Below, one piece after another: positions 21,507 through 26,877 of a stretch of DNA of 29,328 nucleotides; the stretch's first letter is position 1; the number at the start of each line of letters is the position of its first letter. The notes under the pieces were generated by a model. That model did no database searches. It worked only from the letters and a program-made list of their open reading frames with translations, and was not told the origin of the DNA. The stretch covers positions 1 to 29,328 of the IMG/VR virus record IMGVR_UViG_3300025120_000350; one strand, written 5' to 3'. This DNA is from a virus. A program made the translations under genes and the position numbers.

Positions 21507-21527
21507 ATAGTGACGTAACGTAAATAA
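21507..21527. promoter_or_regulatory. Second copy of the ATAGTnACGT palindrome, degenerate right half
   Basis: ATAGTGACGTAACGTAA is identical to 17 bases of the palindrome at the late promoter (19643-19659). Its right half-site diverges (AATAA in place of ACTAT). It lies 12 bp upstream of a -35-like TTGTCA. A regulator binding here could coordinate the early gene pair with the late block. Confidence 0.65.
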
Positions 21528-21539
21528 TGACTTTAACTA

Positions 21540-21567
21540 TTGTCACTGCAATAATGCAGTACATAAC
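21540..21567 (+). promoter_or_regulatory. Early promoter with CTGCA-N4-TGCAG operator in its spacer
   Basis: TTGTCA (21540-21545, 5/6) is followed by the perfect palindrome ACTGCA-ATAA-TGCAGT (21545-21560) and then CATAAC (21562-21567, 4/6 to the -10 consensus), a 16-bp spacer. A start site would fall about 10 nt before the GGAG of the next gene. The operator occupying the spacer implies repression by blocking RNA polymerase. Confidence 0.6.
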
Positions 21568-21582
21568 CCACGGAGAACTAAC

Positions 21583-21771
21583 ATGAGACTCAACTACATT
21601 GACTACGCAGATCTACCTTTGTCTGTAATGTTTACCAAAGGTGACATCGATGCGATCCATAAATTTCTTAAAGATAACACAAGTGCAATTGCTAATTGCA
21701 CCACACCACATGCAATGGAACAAATTGCAGTTTGCTTTGCAGACATACATGCAAAACTAGAAGAGGTATAA
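21583..21771 (+). CDS. Small protein upstream of DUF932 gene
   Basis: 62 residues, MRLNYIDYADLPLSVMFTKGDIDAIHKFLKD, then NTSAIANCTTPHAMEQIAVCFADIHAKLEEV. A clear GGAG ribosome binding site stands 7 nt before ATG. It is helical with amphipathic periodicity and no known motif. It ends one base before the DUF932 gene ATG, so both are likely one transcript starting at the operator-containing promoter. Confidence 0.7.
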   Translation: MRLNYIDYADLPLSVMFTKGDIDAIHKFLKDNTSAIANCTTPHAMEQIAVCFADIHAKLEEV

Positions 21772-21772
21772 C

Positions 21773-22606
21773 ATGAAACATTTCTCAATGAGTGACTTCA
21801 ACTTTCCAGTTGAACAACAACCAATTCACGATCAGCTTGGCAATATTATTGCTGGTCATCAAGCTGTTGTGCGTACCGACACCGATCAGGTGTTAGGCGT
21901 ACACGGATCACGCTACAAGATTGTATCACACGATGATGTAGTCAACTCAGTTCTCGACGGAGTAAAGTCAGCAGATCTATCAGCTGATTATGAAGTAAGC
22001 GTCGATGTACTTGAGGACGGTCGCAAACTAAGAGGTGAGATACTATTTAATAATCTTACTGTTGAACCAGCAGTCGGTGACTACGTTAAGTTCCGAGTCA
22101 GCTTCTTCAATAGCTACGATGCATCTTGGTCTTTCTCTCAGCAAGCCAATGGCTTACGGCTATGGTGTCTCAATGGCTGCACTACACCTGACACAGTAGC
22201 GCGTAGTAGATACAAGCACACTGCATCCATCAACGTCGAAGGTGCAGCAGCCAAGGTAGTCAATGGACTTGAGCACTTTCAATCTCGCAAGGATATCTGG
22301 CAAAGCTGGATGCAAACCAAGCTAGAGCAACCACAGATCGAAAACTTCTTTAAGAAGACTGTCTGCAAAACATTCACACGTCAGCAGTCAGTCACCAAGA
22401 CCAACGAAAAGCAACTAGAAAACTTGCTAAGTCTTTGGAGCGGCGAGCGCAGCAACCTCGGCTCTAACAAATGGGCACTATACAACTGCCTTACTTACTG
22501 GGCTACGCATACACAAGATCTGCGTAAGCCAGAGATTGCTAAGTACAATCGTGAGTTACAGATTGCCAGCGCAATGAAGTCAAAACAATGGGAGGAGATG
22601 GCATGA
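21773..22606 (+). CDS. DUF932 family protein
   Basis: 277 residues. The segment GNIIAGHQAVVRTDTDQVLGVHGSRYKIVSHDDVVNSVLDGV (in shorter blocks), followed by RGEILFNN, GDYVKFRVSFFNSYDASWSF and RLWCLNGCTTP, then KHTASIN, is the typical DUF932 order: the 'VV.tDt...LG.vg..Y.iv....' N-terminus and the '..R..CtNGm' centre. The family occurs on plasmids and phages and its activity is not known; it is often in early gene blocks near recombination genes. The stop overlaps the following ATG. Confidence 0.88.
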   Translation: MKHFSMSDFNFPVEQQPIHDQLGNIIAGHQAVVRTDTDQVLGVHGSRYKIVSHDDVVNSVLDGVKSADLSADYEVSVDVLEDGRKLRGEILFNNLTVEPAVGDYVKFRVSFFNSYDASWSFSQQANGLRLWCLNGCTTPDTVARSRYKHTASINVEGAAAKVVNGLEHFQSRKDIWQSWMQTKLEQPQIENFFKKTVCKTFTRQQSVTKTNEKQLENLLSLWSGERSNLGSNKWALYNCLTYWATHTQDLRKPEIAKYNRELQIASAMKSKQWEEMA

Positions 22607-22830
22607 GACACGGCGAAGTATACAAAAAGAAAAGCTCTTGGTGGTACACCAAACAAACAGAGGGCAGCCCATTGCGGCTGTCCAGTAAGTTCAAAACAAA
22701 AGCTAAAGCCTTTGCTGTAGCAGAGCAAGAACTTAATGACGGACTTATTGATAACCTTCATTCATATAAAGCTAATGGAGTGTATGAATTTTGCATGGCT
22801 ACTTGCCAAATGAAAGGAGAACTACAATGA
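22603..22830 (+). CDS. Small protein coupled to DUF932 gene
   Basis: 75 residues starting at ATG 22603, chosen over the upstream ATG because GGAGGAG lies just before it and because it gives an ATGA overlap. MRHGEVYKKKSSWWYTKQTEGSPLRLSSKFKTKAKAF in shorter runs looks like a beta-rich basic domain, followed by AVAEQELNDGL helix. No family known. The 3' end contains the ribosome binding site of the next gene. Confidence 0.68.
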   Translation: MRHGEVYKKKSSWWYTKQTEGSPLRLSSKFKTKAKAFAVAEQELNDGLIDNLHSYKANGVYEFCMATCQMKGELQ

Positions 22831-23063
22831 ACTATAAAATTGAAAAGAATATTCCAATATCTAAACACGGACATATCGGGTCAGGTCATTTGTCAAAGAT
22901 TATAAAACAAATGGAGGTTGGAGATAGCGTTGTTCTTAAAAATAGAAAAAAAGCAAATAGCTTTACTCAGACTATAATAAGAATGGGTTATAAAGCAGTA
23001 ACTAGAAAAGTTGATAACGGTATTCGTGTGTGGAAAATGGAGAACAAAAATGCGAATGAGTAA
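22827..23063 (+). CDS. Small basic protein, unknown
   Basis: 78 residues from ATG 22827 (AAAGGAGAAC upstream, ATGA overlap with the preceding stop). MNYKIEKNIPISKHG, HLSKIIKQMEVGDSVVLKNRKKANSFTQTI, IRMGYKAVTRKVDNGIRVWKM. The pattern 'GDSV.l..rk.A..f.......Gyk..trkv..G.RVWK' resembles small phage proteins with a beta-hairpin and C-terminal strand seen in several environmental phages. Function unknown; overlaps the next gene by 14 nt. Confidence 0.7.
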   Translation: MNYKIEKNIPISKHGHIGSGHLSKIIKQMEVGDSVVLKNRKKANSFTQTIIRMGYKAVTRKVDNGIRVWKMENKNANE

Positions 23064-23253
23064 ACAACACTATGAATTTATTGCAGACACAATTGGGCCA
23101 ATGGTAGGTTGGCCGTCTCACCTACACTCAATAGCTGATGAGCTAGAGAAAACTAACCCACGTTTTAATCGTGAGAAGTTTCTGCAACGTGCAACTAAAG
23201 CTTGGGAGGACAACCATGACATACCAGATGTTGATGACCACATCCCTTATTGA
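23050..23253 (+). CDS. Small protein with NPRFNREKFL motif
   Basis: 67 residues from ATG 23050 (GGAG 7 nt upstream); ATG 23056 is an alternative. HYEFIADTIGPMVGW, then IADELEKTNPRFNREKFLQRATKAWEDN. The 'NP.F....F..a' helix is common in small proteins of many tailed phages, usually annotated as hypothetical. The overlap with the preceding and following genes shows a tight cistron string. Confidence 0.72.
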   Translation: MRMSKQHYEFIADTIGPMVGWPSHLHSIADELEKTNPRFNREKFLQRATKAWEDNHDIPDVDDHIPY

Positions 23254-23419
23254 ATGCCCAGAGTGCTACGGTCATGGCACTCTGACTTACACTAGGTTTA
23301 TTAGGCAAGGTTTCGATGTCGATGTAGGCTACGAAGAAGAATACAAAGACACCTGCTTCAACTGCAATGGTGACTGCGAGATCGAGATAGAACCAGAAGA
23401 TCTTGACAACGATGAATGA
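23216..23419 (+). CDS. DnaJ-type zinc-finger protein, small
   Basis: 67 residues from ATG 23216, preceded by GGGAGGA. Two CxxC knuckles are clear: CPECYGHGTL (Cys14, Cys17) and CFNCNGDCE (Cys47, Cys50), the CxxCxGxG arrangement of the DnaJ central domain. The intervening region and the tail are acidic. A zinc-stabilised adaptor or chaperone-like role is inferred. It overlaps the previous gene by 38 nt and ends 19 nt before the helix-turn-helix gene, which starts at an operator. Confidence 0.78.
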   Translation: MTYQMLMTTSLIECPECYGHGTLTYTRFIRQGFDVDVGYEEEYKDTCFNCNGDCEIEIEPEDLDNDE

Positions 23420-23439
23420 AGTGCTGCACTAATGCAGCA
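23403..23439 (+). promoter_or_regulatory. Promoter with operator ending on the start codon
   Basis: A perfect TTGACA (23403-23408) lies inside the end of the zinc-finger gene. About 16 bp later TGCACT (23425-23430) is a weak -10 candidate. The palindrome TGCTGCA-CTAA-TGCAGCA spans 23422-23439, so its last base is the A of the following ATG. A transcript starting at 23437-23439 would be leaderless, fitting the lack of any ribosome binding site here. This is the pattern of an autorepressed regulator gene. Confidence 0.55.
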
Positions 23440-23702
23440 TGAAATCATATCTCAAATATCTAGAAGACAAAGCAGAGGGGTGCGATATCCCTTTGCTTGC
23501 AGCATTCAAGCAAGCTGATGTACCAACATCAACTTACTATCGTACAATTAACTTAGTGTCTGAGCTTAGATATGAAACAGCAAGTAAAGTTTCAAATGCT
23601 ATTGAGTATCTACACAAGGCTAATGAAATGAAAGAGTACGCAAAGAAAGTAGGGCCATCAAAGCGCAAGAACATTTCAATTAGATCTAAGTTTAAAGCTT
23701 GA
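23439..23702 (+). CDS. Candidate repressor with helix-turn-helix
   Basis: 87 residues. LLAAFKQADVPTSTYYRTI (about 19-37) followed by LRYETASKVSNAIEYL has the spacing of a phage-type helix-turn-helix: first helix, short turn with a small residue, then a recognition helix with Ser/Thr/Tyr/Arg. The C-terminus is basic (KRKNISIRSKFKA). No ribosome binding site precedes the ATG and an 18-bp palindrome ends on it. It overlaps the next frame by a TTGA junction. The proposed job is to bind the CTGCA-N4-TGCAG sites, including its own. DNA-binding family is fairly clear; target is inference. Confidence 0.7.
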   Translation: MKSYLKYLEDKAEGCDIPLLAAFKQADVPTSTYYRTINLVSELRYETASKVSNAIEYLHKANEMKEYAKKVGPSKRKNISIRSKFKA

Positions 23703-24007
23703 AAAAAGCACAAGCTATTAACTGCATTGCTTGCGAAACAAAAACAATTTGGTTCGTTGCAATACTTAAAAACAATAGCGGCGGTACATACGAAAAGCAT
23801 TGGTACGTCTGCCTTCATTGCTATGAGGAGGACAAGTGGCAAATCGTAACAAGAACAAAGGAACTTACCACGAAAAGTGGTTCGTCGACTGGCTTACGAA
23901 AGCGGGTATCAAAGCCAAGAGGCAACCCCTCTCAGGCAGTTTGGGAGGAGAGTATAGCGGCGACATCAAGCTTGAACTCTTCGGTCAAGAACTGGTGGGA
24001 GAAGTAA
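23699..24007 (+). CDS. Possible zinc-ribbon protein overlapping the nuclease gene
   Basis: 102 residues if read from TTG 23699, which overlaps the stop of the repressor gene as TTGA. CIACETKTIWFVAILKNN (Cys9, Cys12) and WYVCLHCYEED (Cys37, Cys40) form two CxxC pairs like a zinc ribbon. After residue 46 the frame overlaps the nuclease gene for 172 nt, and that part (Thr/Ser/Arg/Lys-rich) looks less protein-like. Either a short real gene with a long overlap, or a chance extension. Kept at low confidence. Confidence 0.4.
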   Translation: MKKAQAINCIACETKTIWFVAILKNNSGGTYEKHWYVCLHCYEEDKWQIVTRTKELTTKSGSSTGLRKRVSKPRGNPSQAVWEESIAATSSLNSSVKNWWEK

Positions 24008-24189
24008 AGTATAGGGACAAATCTAACTTCCCCAGCCCATACACAGTATTAGATAAGCGAGACATTGCTTTCTACAAAAGACGGACAGGCAGTCCGCAAA
24101 CGTTAGTCATAATGACTGGCGAACAATTCCTAACATTCATGGAGAACGCACATGGAAAATCAAAACAAGATGATAAAAGCTTACCTTGA
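23836..24189 (+). CDS. PD-(D/E)XK nuclease, Hjc/resolvase-like
   Basis: 117 residues from GTG 23836, chosen because GAGGAGG lies 4-10 nt upstream. The pattern is that of a small restriction-fold nuclease: Glu13 in the first helix (YHEKWFVDWL), a basic turn (KRQPLSGSLGG), Asp43 (YSGDIKLE), Glu56-Val-Lys58 (GEVKYRDKSNFP), and a following helix-strand (LVIMTGEQFLTFM). The R.P.SG..G...GDI motif resembles archaeal-type Holliday junction resolvases and related phage nucleases. It likely resolves or trims recombination intermediates together with the exonuclease/annealing genes downstream. A resolvase rather than a restriction-like nuclease is inference. Confidence 0.78.
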   Translation: MANRNKNKGTYHEKWFVDWLTKAGIKAKRQPLSGSLGGEYSGDIKLELFGQELVGEVKYRDKSNFPSPYTVLDKRDIAFYKRRTGSPQTLVIMTGEQFLTFMENAHGKSKQDDKSLP

Positions 24190-24349
24190 AAAAGGTAAAC
24201 GATTAACATCATTAGAAGCATTAGATTTGTTTGGCTGTTTTAGATTATCAGCTAGAATATCTGAGCTTAAAACTTCTGGTTATTATATAGAAAAAACTAT
24301 GATCGAACTTCCAAGCGGTAAAAAAATAGCGGAGTATTACAAGCCATGA
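24152..24349 (+). CDS. Small winged helix-turn-helix protein
   Basis: 65 residues. MIKAYLEKGKRLTSLEALDLFGCFRLSARISELKTSGYYIEKTM and SGKKIAEYYKP (in shorter blocks) match a small winged-helix type found in many phages: 'yL..G..lT.leAl..fg..rl..RI.eLr..G..I.......Gk...eY'. It has a DNA-binding helix and a beta wing. The start overlaps the nuclease gene by 38 nt. It could be a transcription or replication factor; which is not clear. Confidence 0.75.
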   Translation: MENQNKMIKAYLEKGKRLTSLEALDLFGCFRLSARISELKTSGYYIEKTMIELPSGKKIAEYYKP

Positions 24350-24603
24350 AGAAACCTAAATCAATAGGCGCTGCTGTAGCTAGCAGTGTGTGGGATGCAC
24401 ACATTACAAAAGCAACAAGCTCACCACACTACGCTAAAGAATACAAAAAATATTCTTATGTACTAGATGAGTATGAAATTATAGCCAAGCGTATTAAGAA
24501 TGGTGAGCCTGTTGGCGAGTCATATCTTAAAGGTGAGCAGAGGAAAAAACTTCTTGAGCTTACTGACTTACACCACGCTGACTTCAAAAAATATCTTGAG
24601 TAA
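24346..24603 (+). CDS. Helical protein upstream of exonuclease, unknown
   Basis: 85 residues, coupled to the previous gene by ATGA. KKPKSIGAAVASSVWDAHITKATSSPHYAKEY is followed by YVLDEYEIIAKRIKNGEPVGESYLKGEQRKKLLELTDLHH, a charged helical pattern with no known motif. It ends just before the third palindromic operator and promoter, so it is probably the last gene of its cistron string. Confidence 0.65.
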   Translation: MKKPKSIGAAVASSVWDAHITKATSSPHYAKEYKKYSYVLDEYEIIAKRIKNGEPVGESYLKGEQRKKLLELTDLHHADFKKYLE

Positions 24604-24624
24604 GCTGCGCATATGCAGTAGGGT
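24596..24624 (+). promoter_or_regulatory. Promoter with third CTGC(A/G)-N4-TGCAG operator
   Basis: TTGAGT (24596-24601) and TAGGGT (24619-24624) are 4/6 and 3/6 matches to -35 and -10 boxes at 17-bp spacing, with the palindrome GCTGCG-CATA-TGCAGT (24604-24619) filling the spacer, as at the first early copy. It serves the exonuclease, annealing and SSB-like genes. One base of the palindrome (A to G) breaks perfect symmetry. Confidence 0.5.
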
Positions 24625-24638
24625 GTACAAATAGAAAG

Positions 24639-24650
24639 CCATTTAAATGG
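24639..24650. repeat. 12-bp perfect palindrome in exonuclease leader
   Basis: CCATTTAAATGG, fully symmetric with no loop. It lies about 8 nt upstream of the AAGGAG ribosome binding site and downstream of the predicted start site. It differs from the other two palindrome families. Confidence 0.5.
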
Positions 24651-24667
24651 TTACAAAGGAGAACTAA

Positions 24668-25444
24668 ATGAACCGCAAAGGTTTCATAGGCGGCAGTGAC
24701 TGCGTAAAAATTATGCAAGGCAAATGGCTTGAGCTATGGCAAATCAAAACTGGTCGCGTAGAGTCAGACGATTTGTCTCGCAATATTGCAGTACAACTTG
24801 GTAGCTGGACTGAAGACTTCAATCTTAAATGGTTTGAGCAAGAGCATAATTGCGTACTGTCTGGGCATCAAGAAGAACTAGAAGATATGATTGGCACTGT
24901 GCCAGCTAAAGGTATGATAGATGCTCGCTGGGGATCTCGCATTGTTGAAGCCAAGCACACCAATCCATACAAAAATATAGATGACATTATCGAATACTAC
25001 ATGCCACAGATACAATTGTACTGCTACTTGTCAGATACAGATGGTGCATACTTCTCAGTAATCTTTGGTAACAACAAGTGGGAATCAACTTATGTCTCGT
25101 ACAACCACAAGTATTTCAATTCTATGTGGGCAGTGGTGTCAGACTTCTGGGGTTACGTTGTACGCGACGAAGAACCGATTGGTATTCAAACGCCAGACAT
25201 CTCCATTAACAAGGTTGAGGTGGACAACATGGTCAAGCGAAACGCCAACACAGACAACCAGTTTATCGACGCAGCAGTTACCTACATCAACGGGTACGAA
25301 CACAACCGCGTGTTCGAGAACGCAAAGAAAGATCTTAAAAACATGGTCGATAGTAACGAACGAGAAGTTTACTGCGACCACCTTACAATCAAACGAGACA
25401 AGCGGGGATCACTCCGCATAACAAGGAGAACCAACAATGACTAA
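24668..25444 (+). CDS. YqaJ-type viral recombinase/exonuclease
   Basis: 258 residues. The N-terminus (RKGFIGGSDCVKIMQGKWLELWQIKTGRVE) is the YqaJ/lambda-exonuclease opening with the IGGSD and LW..K motifs; LGSWTEDFNLKWFEQE supplies an acidic residue; the core motif is MIDARW (Asp85) then IVEAKH (Glu94, Lys96), followed by the IIEYYMPQIQLYCYLSDT helix typical of this family, where Gln/Tyr residues lie close to the DNA. It should degrade double-stranded DNA 5'-3' to supply single strands for the annealing protein encoded next. AAGGAG precedes ATG. Confidence 0.88.
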   Translation: MNRKGFIGGSDCVKIMQGKWLELWQIKTGRVESDDLSRNIAVQLGSWTEDFNLKWFEQEHNCVLSGHQEELEDMIGTVPAKGMIDARWGSRIVEAKHTNPYKNIDDIIEYYMPQIQLYCYLSDTDGAYFSVIFGNNKWESTYVSYNHKYFNSMWAVVSDFWGYVVRDEEPIGIQTPDISINKVEVDNMVKRNANTDNQFIDAAVTYINGYEHNRVFENAKKDLKNMVDSNEREVYCDHLTIKRDKRGSLRITRRTNND

Positions 25445-25886
25445 TAACCTCGACATCTGGGACAAGCTAGCCTCTTCAGACCCCAAATATCTGAAGAAGG
25501 TTAGCTTCGGCAGCCGATCATTCACCGCCATCGACCCGCAATACCAAGTCAGAAAGATGACCGAACAGTTCGGAGCAGTCGGTGATGGCTGGGGCTGGCA
25601 CAACACAACAGAGATTGTGCCTGTAAGCAACGGAGACAGCGCTGTGTTAGCGCATGTTACTGTCTGGCATACATCACCAGCAAATTCATTTGGCCCTTTT
25701 ACAGGGTGCCGTAAATTCTTTGATGCAGCTAAGGGTCGTATGGCTGAAGATGCACCGAAGATGGCTATCACTGATGGCCTAACCAAAGCACTGTCGCACA
25801 TTGGATGTGATGCTGACATCTTCTTAGGTAAGATGGATGGCAACAAGTACGATCAAGATAGTGGTAACAAGAGCAGTGGCTGGTAG
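25437..25886 (+). CDS. Single-strand annealing protein (Rad52/ERF/Sak type)
   Basis: 149 residues, start overlapping the exonuclease end by 8 nt with AAGGAG upstream. IDPQYQVRKMTEQFGAVGDGWGW is followed by VTVWHTS, a beta-rich core, then AEDAPKMAITDGLTKALSHIGCDADIFLGKMDGNKYD in shorter blocks. The 'TDgltKALs.iG..aDiflG..D.nkY' ending is what I recall for short annealing proteins of the Rad52-like group. Partnering with the exonuclease mirrors the lambda Exo-Beta arrangement. The exact subfamily (Sak3-like or other) is unsure. Confidence 0.75.
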   Translation: MTNNLDIWDKLASSDPKYLKKVSFGSRSFTAIDPQYQVRKMTEQFGAVGDGWGWHNTTEIVPVSNGDSAVLAHVTVWHTSPANSFGPFTGCRKFFDAAKGRMAEDAPKMAITDGLTKALSHIGCDADIFLGKMDGNKYDQDSGNKSSGW

Positions 25887-25910
25887 TCACATAACACAGG
25901 AGCCAGAAGC

Positions 25911-26297
25911 ATGGCAGATCAACAGTACGATGACACAAATAGAGGCGCAGCCTTCACACCATTCCCAACACAGCAAATGATTTTACAAGGTAAGGTCAAT
26001 GTAGAAGGCGTAGATTCAAAAGTAGTTCTTGTCAAAGACCAAGCCAAGGATGGGCGTAGCATTGTCGAAGTCTATCAAAAGATGGCAATCATGTTTGACA
26101 ACGACAAGAAGGGCAATGATGCAGCACCCGATTACTCTGGCCCCGTTGGTGAAAAAGGATCACCAGATGAAAAGCGAATTGCTGGATGGAGACGCATGAA
26201 AGATGGTAAACCTTATATGTCCTTTCAGATAAGCGACAAACAACAAAGTAAAAAATCTGCATCTTCACCCTTGTCAGAAGATAGCATTCCGTTCTAA
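25911..26297 (+). CDS. Single-stranded DNA-binding-like protein
   Basis: 128 residues with AGGAG 8 nt before ATG. The C-terminal tail SSPLSEDSIPF carries the acidic, Phe-ending tip of bacterial SSB proteins, which recruits partner proteins. The centre has alternating polar/hydrophobic stretches (VNVEGVDSKVVLVKDQ, RSIVEVYQKMAIMFDN, KPYMSFQIS) that could form a small OB-like barrel, though the usual SSB motif is not clear. It follows the exonuclease and annealing genes, completing a phage recombination set, and is followed by a terminator. Confidence 0.68.
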   Translation: MADQQYDDTNRGAAFTPFPTQQMILQGKVNVEGVDSKVVLVKDQAKDGRSIVEVYQKMAIMFDNDKKGNDAAPDYSGPVGEKGSPDEKRIAGWRRMKDGKPYMSFQISDKQQSKKSASSPLSEDSIPF

Positions 26298-26342
26298 GCT
26301 AAGCTTAGTTCTCCAGAGGGACGTCCTGCCCTCCTCACAACT

Positions 26343-26385
26343 GCCTCGCTTAGTCAGATCACTCTGCATAGCGGGGCTTTTTTTT
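26343..26385 (+). terminator. Rho-independent terminator after the SSB-like gene
   Basis: An 8-bp stem (GCCTCGCT with AGCGGGGC, one T-G pair) closes a 19-nt loop that holds its own CAGA/TCTG mini-stem, followed directly by eight T residues. This is the clearest terminator in the window. Two plus-strand genes continue downstream of it with too little room for a separate promoter, so it must leak or be antiterminated. Confidence 0.88.
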
Positions 26386-26401
26386 ACCCAAAGGAAACAG
26401 C

Positions 26402-26596
26402 ATGGAAACATGGAAGCAAATAGAAACTCGACATCGCCGTGAAAAAATAGAGCTAGTAAAAGCATTAGCAAAATCTCGCTGCACTCAAACACAAGCAGCA
26501 AAAATTCTTGACGTAAAGCTAACTGGATTAAATAATTTTATTCACCGCAACAACATATTCTGGCCTGTCGTAGAGCAAGGGAGAAAACAATTATGA
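26402..26596 (+). CDS. Fis-type helix-turn-helix protein
   Basis: 64 residues, AAGGAAA before ATG, 16 nt after the terminator's T-run. A basic N-terminal helix (IETRHRREKIELVKAL) leads into CTQTQAAKILDVKLTGLNNFIHRNNIFWP (28-54), the Fis-type 'TQ.qAAk.L......l...i' helix-turn-helix. Placed at the end of the early block, it could switch on the late genes; this is a testable guess. Confidence 0.75.
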   Translation: METWKQIETRHRREKIELVKALAKSRCTQTQAAKILDVKLTGLNNFIHRNNIFWPVVEQGRKQL

Positions 26597-26877
26597 ATGA
26601 GAAGTTACTAGCTGCAATGCTTGAAGACGCAAAGCAAGTTAATAAAAGAGCCAAGGAAAGAGATGGCCAAAGCAGATTCTTAAAACAAAACAATACTAAT
26701 TATTATATGGGTGGCAAAGATGCCAAGCCAGAAACAAAAGAAATAATCAGACTAGCTTTAGAAGGCAAAAGCAGAGAGCATATATGCAGACGCATGTCCT
26801 TTATGGGATACAGTCGCACCTTAACTTTAAAAACTTTATCTCGTCACGCAGATAAAATTAATAGCCTAAAGCATTAA
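26593..26877 (+). CDS. Helical DNA-binding candidate at the end of the early block
   Basis: 94 residues, coupled to the Fis-type gene by ATGA. A Lys/Arg-rich N-terminal helix is followed by PETKEIIRLALEGKSREHICRRMSFMGYSRTLTLKTL, which has helix-turn-helix-like spacing (EIIRLALEGKSREHICRRM then GYSRTLTLKTLSRH). No family recognised. Its stop codon lies across the stop of the endolysin gene on the other strand (12 bp overlap). Confidence 0.65.
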   Translation: MNEKLLAAMLEDAKQVNKRAKERDGQSRFLKQNNTNYYMGGKDAKPETKEIIRLALEGKSREHICRRMSFMGYSRTLTLKTLSRHADKINSLKH

